NCBI GenBank assembly: GCA_017481595.1 | Contig: JAFUOY010000028.1 | Coordinates: forward strand, 1 to 64,000 | DNA from: Clostridia bacterium | Lineage (GTDB): Bacteria; Bacillota; Clostridia; Oscillospirales; CAG-272 | Length of the DNA: 64,000 bases | Direction: 5' to 3' | Part shown: in pieces, positions 48,216-55,704 of the stretch | Numbering within the stretch: position 1 is the stretch's first letter | Layout of the letters: every line of letters starts with the position of its first letter | The notes under the pieces: model-generated | Told to the model about the DNA's origin: nothing | Seen by the model: only the letters and a program-made list of their open reading frames with translations | The model's database searches: none | Position numbers and translations under genes: made by a program

Positions 48216-49589
48216 TTAATTAACGAACTGTTTCGCAAATATTTCAACAAATTGAGGATTGTAATTAGAAATTTCCATCCATCTCAGTTCGGTTTTTGTA
48301 AATTCTCCATTTGAGTATCTACTTATATAGTTTTCCACGAACTCAAAATCATATTTTACAAGATATTCACAAGCATATTCGAAGATATATACGTTTCCGT
48401 CGCTAATTAACTTTTCACAAACATACGTAATTGATAAATTTTCTTCGCAATCATTTAACTCAGATAATAATACTATCTTTGGAACGTTATTATCATAAAA
48501 ACATACGGCAGTGCTATTGTATAAATACGCTTTTACATTATTTTCAAAGCATTTATAAATGTACTCATTTTCTATTATTTGATTTTGCTCTGCTCTGTAT
48601 TTATGTAGTATATCCTTATTATAAAATCTTAAAAATACCGTCTCAATATTATCCTTTTGAATTTGAATATCATACTTACTGTAACAAATCTGTACTCCCT
48701 TTAAGCTTTTGGAATAACGGTATATTTCTTCATATCTACGGTATTCATCAAACATTCCGTATTCCTCGTAATTTGTTATTTTACTATCATTTGCTCTTGA
48801 ACCGCAAATACATCTATCAGGCCAAATAGTAATTTTGGAAAAAAACAATATAACAAAGGCAATAAAGAATATAGAAATGCGTATAAATACTCTTGATTTC
48901 TTACCATATTCTTTTGACTTTACATGAGAATGATTAGATATAATATGAGCAGTTATTAAAAGAGTTGCAAAAATAGAATCTACTGCAAGTGACTTGATCT
49001 CATATAAAAACTTTGCATTATTTAACGCTACATTAAGTATCGGTGCACTCTCCTCATATTTACCCATTAGCTTCAAATAGTCAGAGAATATAACTATGTT
49101 TAATATGGCATTTATTACAAATACTGATAGCATAATTACCACTGTAACCAATGTGACTTTTTTATTTTTTAAAAAAGTAAATTCTCTGCTTGTAAGAACA
49201 AGGTAAATCACTATCCAGTTGACAATCATCAAAATATCAGTAAAGTAAGGAAATAATTGTACCGAGGTTTTGTTAAGTAGTATAGTGATAGTATCAACTA
49301 TTAGTTGAATACCAAATAAAAATGCTATTTTTCTAAACTCGACTCTTTTATATAACGGTAAATTATTGTCAATTATATCTTTTGAATATACTGTCTTGTT
49401 TTTACAGAATATAAGCACTAGAAAAAAATTATATATGCTAAAAAAGATTACATTTATAGCTATAGAAATAATAGAGTGCTTTGCATCAAATTCTAATATA
49501 TGTTTTGGATAATTATTGCATAGCCAATACAAAAAATTTAATAAAATTATAGGTATCAACCCATAGCTTAACTTAAGTTTTTTGCTCAT
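48216..49589 (-). CDS. Orphan membrane protein with a soluble C-terminal region
   Basis: 457 residues, very AT-rich (many Ile, Asn, Lys, Tyr). About seven membrane helices in residues 8-245, then about 210 residues without membrane segments. No signal for a known family. A YKYYR-rich acidic end and no catalytic motif are seen. Codon and base use differ from the neighbouring housekeeping genes. Short GTCCCC repeats stand on both sides, which suggests recent acquisition. Function unknown. Confidence 0.6.
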   Translation of the reverse strand: MSKKLKLSYGLIPIILLNFLYWLCNNYPKHILEFDAKHSIISIAINVIFFSIYNFFLVLIFCKNKTVYSKDIIDNNLPLYKRVEFRKIAFLFGIQLIVDTITILLNKTSVQLFPYFTDILMIVNWIVIYLVLTSREFTFLKNKKVTLVTVVIMLSVFVINAILNIVIFSDYLKLMGKYEESAPILNVALNNAKFLYEIKSLAVDSIFATLLITAHIISNHSHVKSKEYGKKSRVFIRISIFFIAFVILFFSKITIWPDRCICGSRANDSKITNYEEYGMFDEYRRYEEIYRYSKSLKGVQICYSKYDIQIQKDNIETVFLRFYNKDILHKYRAEQNQIIENEYIYKCFENNVKAYLYNSTAVCFYDNNVPKIVLLSELNDCEENLSITYVCEKLISDGNVYIFEYACEYLVKYDFEFVENYISRYSNGEFTKTELRWMEISNYNPQFVEIFAKQFVN

Positions 49590-49616
49590 AATACCTCCTT
49601 ATCAAACACAGACATA

Positions 49617-49653
49617 GAACCGTCCCCTATCTGTTGAACCGTCCCCTGTCTGC
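49617..49653. repeat. GTCCCC-type short repeat, right pair
   Basis: GAACCGTCCCCTATCTG (49617-49633) and GAACCGTCCCCTGTCTG (49636-49652) in tandem, one base different. They match the left copy at 48130. Confidence 0.7.
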
Positions 49654-50070
49654 CTAAGAGTTACATTTCTTTATATACTGCAAGTCACTTTGAGTTATTT
49701 CTATATCATCCAAATTTCCTTCATAACCCAGTATAGCAAATATATTTTCTGCTTTTGTGGAACCAAACTCTTCTGCTGCATTGTAATGATTGAAATCAAT
49801 ATGACATTCCTTTTCAATTTTTAAACTAACGATCGTTGGTTCAACAAGTGTTATTTCTTTGAAAAGATTTAATAAAAATGGGAAGTTCACATTTTTTGGC
49901 AAGGAATAAAAAAATAAACTTACTTTTTCAAATCCTTCTATTTTCCAACTGTAATCTTCTCGGTTCCCTTTTCTAAACTTCAGATTGTATCTCGAAGCAA
50001 TTTCGCAACATCTTTGGAGTACCGATTTAATCTGCTGTTTACTATGAATTACATATCCATAAAATCTCAT
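49654..50070 (-). CDS. Hypothetical protein
   Basis: 138 residues, soluble, AT-rich. FYGYVIHSKQQIKSVLQRCCEIASRYNLKF and WKIEGFEKVSLFFYSLP suggest an alpha/beta fold. No known motif. The GTCCCC repeats begin directly after its stop. It may have arrived together with the orphan membrane gene downstream. Function unknown. Confidence 0.55.
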   Translation of the reverse strand: MRFYGYVIHSKQQIKSVLQRCCEIASRYNLKFRKGNREDYSWKIEGFEKVSLFFYSLPKNVNFPFLLNLFKEITLVEPTIVSLKIEKECHIDFNHYNAAEEFGSTKAENIFAILGYEGNLDDIEITQSDLQYIKKCNS

Positions 50071-50134
50071 TTATGTGTTATTCGTCCTTTCGGTGATACA
50101 TTTATATGCTTTCCATCTCTTGATAACCAACCCA

Positions 50135-50320
50135 TCAATCCTCTTTACGAGGGATAACTATGGCGCAGATAATATAGGCGAGGATGCCGCTTCCTCCTGC
50201 GCAAGTCAGCACAACGGCTCCCAAGCGCACGATAGTTGGGTCAATGTCAAAATATTCTGCAATACCTGCGCATACGCCGTCGATCATTTTGTCTTTATTT
50301 GATTTATATAGTTTTTTCAT
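50135..50320 (-). CDS. PspC-domain small membrane protein
   Basis: 61 residues. KDKMIDGVCAGIAEYFDIDP followed by VRLGAVVLTCAGGSGILAYI with one membrane helix is a complete PspC domain. PspC proteins sense envelope stress. GGAAGGACAG lies before the ATG. Monocistronic by position. Confidence 0.88.
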   Translation of the reverse strand: MKKLYKSNKDKMIDGVCAGIAEYFDIDPTIVRLGAVVLTCAGGSGILAYIICAIVIPRKED

Positions 50321-50399
50321 AGCTGTCCTTCCTTGCTTTATACCTTTTAAACGTCAAAAACTGTATTTTGGTAAGCAATATCTGCTTACTTTTTTATTT

Positions 50400-51509
50400 T
50401 TAAAGATACTCCCTTGAAAGCTCCTCGATATAGGCGGCAAGCTCTCTGTCGATAATAAGATGCTGATATTTCTTTATGTATTTTTTCAAGGCTTCTTTAT
50501 TTATGGGCTTTGGCTTACCGTCAAGCTTTTTAAGAAGATTATCGGAAAAGATCTTCTGAATGGCGTCACCCGAGAGGCTTATACCCTTGATTTTATGATC
50601 GTCAAAGGACATAAGGGTTTCATCCGTGGCGCAAAAGCGGTAAACTCTGTCGCAGAGCCAGATGCCCGATTCAAGATGGGGGGTAAAATCCATATCCGTA
50701 CCGAAAATTATTCTGTCCTTGTACTTTTCAAAAAACTCCTTAAAGTATTCGGGGCGTTTATCAAAGCCTATATACATTTCTCCGCCGGGGGTGATATCAA
50801 CCGTAAGATTTTTATACTTTTTAAACATTTCCTCTAATTTTTCGGGATTTTCCGAGCAGAAGAAGAAATGCGCCAGACAAAGATTTAAATTCGGGTGCTT
50901 TGCAAGTAAATTATCCACCTGCTGATACAAAGCGTCGTTTGTGGGGTATTTGGAGGTATCCCCATAGTACCAGCCCTTTTTTACGTTTTCCTCACTTGCG
51001 TTTGTCCAGAAGCAGCTTGGATCTATGGCGTGCATAAGTACATAGGTTCCCTCCCTCTCCATTTTTGAAAGGGCGTTTTCAAAGAACTCGCCATCAAGCT
51101 CCTTACCGACCTTTACGTATAAATTAGGCTTACCCTCCAGCATTTTCACACCGTCGAAGCCGATTTCCTTAAGCTCGTCAAGCTGAGTCACAAGGGACAT
51201 ATCCTTCATTTCCTCCGCATTAGCAGGATAGGAGGGATAAATAAAGCCACCGTATGCGAAGGTATTTTCGTTTGCCAATTTATAAAAGGCGCACATAATA
51301 TTATTGCCAACGTCCCTTGGCACGGGAATGGGATTACCCGAGGGCAAGGAGGCAAGAGCTATATATTTAAGTCCGCATTTCTGTCTGTATTCCTCAAGAC
51401 CGTGGATATAGAGGCGGCCCGTGCCATCCTCTCTCCATTTATGAATATGTATATGTCCGTCAAAGGGATTTTCCACCCTTGGAAACGGTATTTCCAAATA
51501 ATTTGCCAT
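50400..51509 (-). CDS. Amidohydrolase-family metal-dependent hydrolase (TIM barrel)
   Basis: About 369 residues. FDGHIHIHKW supplies the HxH metal pair, VLMHAIDPSCFW and LCLAHFFF further His residues, and IIFGTDMDFTPH the catalytic Asp. The pattern fits PF04909 (amidohydrolase_2). AAAGGAG lies 7 nt before ATG 51509; the in-frame ATG at 51566 has none. Decarboxylase or hydrolase activity is possible. No neighbour gives a hint. Confidence 0.8.
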   Translation of the reverse strand: MANYLEIPFPRVENPFDGHIHIHKWREDGTGRLYIHGLEEYRQKCGLKYIALASLPSGNPIPVPRDVGNNIMCAFYKLANENTFAYGGFIYPSYPANAEEMKDMSLVTQLDELKEIGFDGVKMLEGKPNLYVKVGKELDGEFFENALSKMEREGTYVLMHAIDPSCFWTNASEENVKKGWYYGDTSKYPTNDALYQQVDNLLAKHPNLNLCLAHFFFCSENPEKLEEMFKKYKNLTVDITPGGEMYIGFDKRPEYFKEFFEKYKDRIIFGTDMDFTPHLESGIWLCDRVYRFCATDETLMSFDDHKIKGISLSGDAIQKIFSDNLLKKLDGKPKPINKEALKKYIKKYQHLIIDRELAAYIEELSREYL

Positions 51510-51649
51510 AGTGTTCTCCTTTAAATTTGCTATCTTTATTTTAACTCCATTACGAAGCAATTTCAATAAAAATCCCCTATTTTTATAAAATAAACAGGGA
51601 TTTTACCCTCTTATAAGGGAAAAACACCTATTACGGAATTCAATATTAC

Positions 51650-51678
51650 TTGACAAATAAAAATTATTATTGTAAACT
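51650..51678 (+). promoter_or_regulatory. Promoter of the CMP-sugar/aldolase operon
   Basis: TTGACA (51650-51655), 17 bp, TAAACT (51673-51678). The leader has a GGGAG/CTCCC hairpin before the AAGGAG ribosome site. Confidence 0.55.
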
Positions 51679-51746
51679 TAAAATAAGGGAGTATGCATTT
51701 TTGCGCTTATTATAGGTCTCCCATATTTTAAAATCAAGGAGTTAAT

Positions 51747-52493
51747 ATGAAAATTATAGCTATTATTCCTGCAAGATATAAATCATCAAGGTTTCCGGGT
51801 AAGCCCCTTGCGGACATTTGCGGCAAGCCTATGATATGGTGGGTATACAATCAGGTAAAAAAGGTTAAAGAGATAGACGAGGTATATGTAGCCACAGACG
51901 ACACTCGAATTGAGGATGTGTGCAAGAGAGAAAACATTCTTTCCGTTATGACAAGGGACGACCACGGCTCCAGCACGGAGCGTGTATACGAGGTGGCGTG
52001 TAAGATAGATGCGGACCTTTATATTGTGATCAACGGTGACGAGCCGCTTATCGACCCCGCGGTTATAAGAGCCATTATCCCCAAGGAAAAGCCAAAGGAC
52101 AAAATGTACGTTGCCAACCTTATGACGGTTATTAAAAAGCCCTCGGAGGTGGTTGATTTTACGAATATCAAGGTGGTTACCGACTGCGACTCCAACGCAT
52201 TATTTATGTCGCGCAGTCCCATTCCCTACCCCAAAGCATTTATAGATTACGATTATTACAAGCACGTGGGCGTGCTTATCTACACAAGGGACGCTTTAAA
52301 ATTCTTCGTGGAAACGCCCAAGGGCTACAATGAAAAAATAGAGGACGTAAACGAGCTTCGCTTTATCGAGCACGGAATCAAGCTTAAGATGATAGAGGTG
52401 GAGGCAAACAGCTTATCTGTGGACACCCCCAAGGATCTCTTGCACGTGCAGGACGTTATAAGCAAGGCTATCAAAAACGGTGAAATTATATGA
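51747..52493 (+). CDS. CMP-ulosonic acid synthetase, KdsB-like cytidylyltransferase
   Basis: 248 residues. IPARYKSSRFPGKPL is the CTP loop, INGDEPLID the KdsB-type metal motif, KHVGVLIYTRDALKFF and LSVDTPKDL match the family end. It activates an 8-carbon or similar keto-acid as CMP-sugar. KdsB is typical of Gram-negative LPS, yet the rest of this window is Gram-positive and kdsA/kdsD/waaA are absent. The start of the aldolase fusion overlaps its stop by 4 nt. The natural substrate is likely a capsule or wall-glycan keto-acid other than standard KDO. Confidence 0.85.
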   Translation: MKIIAIIPARYKSSRFPGKPLADICGKPMIWWVYNQVKKVKEIDEVYVATDDTRIEDVCKRENILSVMTRDDHGSSTERVYEVACKIDADLYIVINGDEPLIDPAVIRAIIPKEKPKDKMYVANLMTVIKKPSEVVDFTNIKVVTDCDSNALFMSRSPIPYPKAFIDYDYYKHVGVLIYTRDALKFFVETPKGYNEKIEDVNELRFIEHGIKLKMIEVEANSLSVDTPKDLLHVQDVISKAIKNGEII

Positions 52494-54073
52494 TCAAGCT
52501 TTTAGATTGCACCCTGCGTGACGGCGGCTATATCAACAATTGGCAGTTCGGACGCAAGGAAATAAACAGAATCGCCTCCTGCCTTGTTAATTCGGGTATG
52601 GATATTATCGAAATGGGATTTTTAACTGATCTGCCCCGTACGGATAATGACTCCCTTTTTAGCAGCTGTGAGGAAATTGACAGAGCCTGTCCCAATAAGG
52701 GCAGGTCCTTGATTGCCGCAATGATTGCCCTTGGCGAGATGGAAATGGACCCCGTATCTCTCCCAAGCAGATCGGAATGCGGCCTTGATATGGTAAGAAT
52801 TACCTTCCACAGGGACGAGGAGGAAATAGACCGCGCCATAAAATATGCAAAATGCCTTATGGACAAGGGATATATGGTTTGTATGCAGCCCGTTGGCACT
52901 ATTTCATACACAGACTCCGCCCTTTTGGAGCTTATGGAGAAAATAAACGATCTTTCTCCCTACGCCTTTTATCTTGTGGATACCCTCGGCTCATTCTACA
53001 ACGCGGACCTTATGCGCCTTATCACCCTTGTGGATAACTCTCTTGACAAGGGAATTAAGCTGGGCTTCCACTCCCACAACAATTTGCAAATGTCCTTTTC
53101 CAACGCCCAGAAGATCATAGAATATGAGTCCGACAGAGAGTTTATCATCGACTCCTCTCTTTTCGGCATGGGCAGAGGAGCAGGAAACCTTTGTACCGAG
53201 CTTATTGCAAAGTATACTAACGATATCGGGCTTACGAGCTACAATCTTGCAAGCATACTTGACGCCATTGACAATTTTATTTACCCCATTTACTTAAAGA
53301 CGGGATGGGGCTATAACCCCCATTACTATATGTCTGCAATTCACAAGTGCCATCCCAACTACGGCGCGCACCTGATGAACAGACAGACCCTTACTATGAA
53401 CACGGTCAATATGCTTTTACAGGCTCTCCCAAGCGATAAAAAGCATATTTTTGACAGATCCCTTATTGACGAGCTTTATCTGGATGCTCAAAGGAACTCC
53501 GTAAACGATGATGAGGCAAAAAGAATAATCAGCGACGTGACAAAGGGACGCAAGGTGCTTATACTTGCTCCAGGTGCCTCCGTTAAGCGAAGAAAGGACG
53601 AGATCACAGCCTTCATTTCAGAAAACGATCCTATAATTATCTCCGTAAACGTGGATTTTGAGGATATAAAAGAGGACTTTATCTTTATCAGTAACAAGAA
53701 AAGAATGCTTTCCCTGGATTATGAAAACTGCGACGGCAGAATTATTGCCACCTCCAACCTTTCTGCCCTTACTGATAAGTTTTTGACGGTGGACTATGAA
53801 AGTTTGTGTGACACAAGCTACGCGGAGAGAGATAATGCAGGTATGATGCTTTTGCGCTTGCTCTCCTCCCTCGGTGTGCCAAAGGTGTATCTTGCGGGCT
53901 TTGACGGATTTACCACAAGGGGACAAAGCAACTACTTTACGGACAAGCTTGTAAATACGGCGTCCGACCGCGAGGTATATGAGAAAAACCGCGCTATTTC
54001 CAAGCAGATAAAAAAGATCAAGGAAGCTATGGATGTCGTATTCCTGACGCCAAGCGCGTATGACGAAAAATGA
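52490..54073 (+). CDS. DRE-TIM aldolase fused to a Rossmann-like domain (DUF115-like)
   Basis: 527 residues. Residues 1-350 form an HMGL-like barrel: LLDCTLRDGGY (DRE-TIM metal motif), DIIEMGFL, FYLVDTLGSF and GFHSHNN (194-198) with the metal His pair, FGMGRGAGN. This fits 4-hydroxy-2-oxo-acid aldolases that join pyruvate to an aldehyde. Residues 353-527 start VLILAPGASVKRRKDE and contain VYLAGFDGFT, resembling the GxGxSL and GxD marks of DUF115/MptE-like proteins. It overlaps both neighbours by 4 nt. Making a keto-acid for the KdsB-like enzyme is inference. Confidence 0.8.
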   Translation: MIKLLDCTLRDGGYINNWQFGRKEINRIASCLVNSGMDIIEMGFLTDLPRTDNDSLFSSCEEIDRACPNKGRSLIAAMIALGEMEMDPVSLPSRSECGLDMVRITFHRDEEEIDRAIKYAKCLMDKGYMVCMQPVGTISYTDSALLELMEKINDLSPYAFYLVDTLGSFYNADLMRLITLVDNSLDKGIKLGFHSHNNLQMSFSNAQKIIEYESDREFIIDSSLFGMGRGAGNLCTELIAKYTNDIGLTSYNLASILDAIDNFIYPIYLKTGWGYNPHYYMSAIHKCHPNYGAHLMNRQTLTMNTVNMLLQALPSDKKHIFDRSLIDELYLDAQRNSVNDDEAKRIISDVTKGRKVLILAPGASVKRRKDEITAFISENDPIIISVNVDFEDIKEDFIFISNKKRMLSLDYENCDGRIIATSNLSALTDKFLTVDYESLCDTSYAERDNAGMMLLRLLSSLGVPKVYLAGFDGFTTRGQSNYFTDKLVNTASDREVYEKNRAISKQIKKIKEAMDVVFLTPSAYDEK

Positions 54074-54717
54074 AAAAATTCAAGCTTATTATTTTTGACC
54101 TTGACGGCACTATTGCAGACACGTCTCGGGGGATAATCAACTGTCACAAGCACGCAAACGCAATGATGGGCAACAAAATCGAGGACGAAAAAATGCTTGC
54201 CTCCGTTATTGGCGGTCCTCTTTTAAACACCTATCGCACAAAGTTCGGCTATTCCGAGGCGGATGCCCGTCTTGCCGTTGATATCTACAGAGAAAGATAC
54301 GCAACGGAGGGATTTAAGGAGGCTGTTCTTTATCCCGAAATGGAAAAAACGCTGATAGCCTTGAAGGAAAGGGGCTACCGTCTTGCCGTTGCCACCCTGA
54401 AGGCAGAAAAATTTGCAATTCCTATGCTTAAAGAGCTTAGAGTTGGAGATCTGTTTGACGTAATACACGGCGTTGACGATAAGGACACCCATACGAAGTC
54501 CTCATTGATAGATTTGTGCATAAAGGAATTGGAATGTACAAAGGAGGAGTCGGTTTTGGTTGGGGATAGCATCCACGACGCCCGCGGCGCTATGGAATCG
54601 GGAATTGATTTTATCGCGGCAACCTACGGCTTCGGCTTCAAGTCGGACGGGGAGCTTACCTCGGTTTCCCCCTACGCCGTTATTGATTCCCCCGCGAATC
54701 TTAACGAAATTCTATAA
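54070..54717 (+). CDS. HAD phosphatase of the ulosonic-type operon
   Basis: 215 residues. Motif I DLDGTIADT, a helical cap at 15-85 (PGP type), motif II ATLKAEK, motif III Lys in THTKSS region, motif IV VGDSIHDARGA. It is not a KdsC-type capless HAD, but could remove a phosphate from the product of the aldolase, the step that KdsC performs in KDO synthesis. The start overlaps the aldolase stop by 4 nt. A terminator follows 1-2 nt after the stop. Confidence 0.85.
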   Translation: MKKFKLIIFDLDGTIADTSRGIINCHKHANAMMGNKIEDEKMLASVIGGPLLNTYRTKFGYSEADARLAVDIYRERYATEGFKEAVLYPEMEKTLIALKERGYRLAVATLKAEKFAIPMLKELRVGDLFDVIHGVDDKDTHTKSSLIDLCIKELECTKEESVLVGDSIHDARGAMESGIDFIAATYGFGFKSDGELTSVSPYAVIDSPANLNEIL

Positions 54718-54718
54718 A

Positions 54719-54748
54719 CGAAAAACCACCCGCGGGTGGTTTTTGTTT
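54719..54748 (+). terminator. Terminator of the CMP-sugar/aldolase operon
   Basis: AAAAACCACCCG / CGGGTGGTTTTT, a nearly loop-free long stem with T tract. Confidence 0.9.
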
Positions 54749-54765
54749 TTCGATATGGCTTTTTT

Positions 54766-54818
54766 GCCTTCACCTTGAGGGGAAGGTGGATTTTGCGCAG
54801 CAAAAGACGGATGAGGTG
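54766..54818 (+). repeat. Dispersed repeat, CACCTCATCCGTC type, copy 2 (inverted)
   Basis: GCCTTCACCTTGAGGGGAAG through GACGGATGAGGTG, in inverse orientation to the copy at 54928-54974. The two copies bracket about 110 bp without a visible gene, giving an inverted-repeat unit. From here to 55196 I see no other gene. Confidence 0.75.
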
Positions 54819-54927
54819 TTACCTGACATAAACTATTTATTCATTTCCTGTTTTATCGCTTTTGAAACATCTCTCTACGTATTGCTTTGTCATCGTTATC
54901 CTATTTTTTTAGATGCTCTGCATCCTG

Positions 54928-54974
54928 CACCTCATCCGTCAATTCCATTGACACCTTCCCCTCAAGGTGAAGGC
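54928..54974 (-). repeat. Dispersed repeat, CACCTCATCCGTC type, copy 3
   Basis: Differs from copy 1 (32958-33004) at only a few bases in the middle (AATTCCA versus AACTCTG). Together with copy 2 it may fold into a large cruciform. Confidence 0.75.
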
Positions 54975-55196
54975 TTGATTTTGACAAAATCAAAAGGCTT
55001 ACACGTTTAACACGCATAAGCCTCTTTTATAAATTTATAGCATCGTTGGAGTTGTTATCGTATTTATACCGCCACATCTTATTGGATATTCGCAGTTAGG
55101 ACACGCTCTCGCTTGATTTGAAACTTATTTTCCGCATTCAGGATATTTAATTAAAGCCTTAATTTGCAAACCTCTTCTTCCTCAAATGATTATATA

Positions 55197-55664
55197 TTAG
55201 TAAATTTCATTTGCTTTGATTTTAAGAGAGTTTTCACGTCCACCACCTATCGATATCCTAAAAGCACGTTCGCCTTTCTTTCTACTCAATGTGACGGAAG
55301 TTTTTCCTTGCTTGATGAGTTCTTCAATATTCTTACGTTTCAACACAGCGTATTGACTTTGATTTAATGCATCTGCACCGCAGACCAATCCTATCGAAAA
55401 CTCTTTTCCAGAGTTCAAATACGCCTTAATTTCATCCATATCCTTTTCAGAAAAAATGAATTGCCAACTGCAATATCCCTCTGTTTTTGTGTTTATAGGT
55501 GCTGAACGATACTTAGCAAATAAACGGAATTCTTTATGATTTGTCGTGAAATCGTATACCTGCCGATCCGTTCCACCTTCAATCAACATAGGACAAATTC
55601 CGTTGTTAAGTAATGTTGATAAAATTGCTCCATAATAAAAATCAGATTCCAAAAGTTTAGCCAT
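55197..55664 (-). CDS. Uncharacterised protein in the UvrD-like helicase operon
   Basis: About 155 residues, soluble. MAKLLESDFYYGAILSTLLN opens it; VYDFTTNHKEFRLFAKYRSAP, WQFIFSEKDMDEI and SIGLVCGADAL are the most striking parts, the middle strand pattern resembling nuclease-like alpha/beta cores, though no full active site can be named. The start at ATG 55664 follows GGAGGGAG; an in-frame ATG at 55694 has no site. It begins 40 nt after the helicase stop. A role together with the helicase is likely from position. Family not recognised. Confidence 0.65.
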   Translation of the reverse strand: MAKLLESDFYYGAILSTLLNNGICPMLIEGGTDRQVYDFTTNHKEFRLFAKYRSAPINTKTEGYCSWQFIFSEKDMDEIKAYLNSGKEFSIGLVCGADALNQSQYAVLKRKNIEELIKQGKTSVTLSRKKGERAFRISIGGGRENSLKIKANEIY

Positions 55665-55704
55665 AGTCTCCCTCCTTTTTCGAATAAGAAACAATGATTT
55701 TCTT

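Noticed and set aside
51747..52493. Evidence for Gram-negative LPS synthesis
   Set aside because: No kdsA, kdsD, waaA or lipid A genes are present and all other signals point to a Gram-positive; the KdsB-like enzyme is better explained by another CMP-keto-acid.
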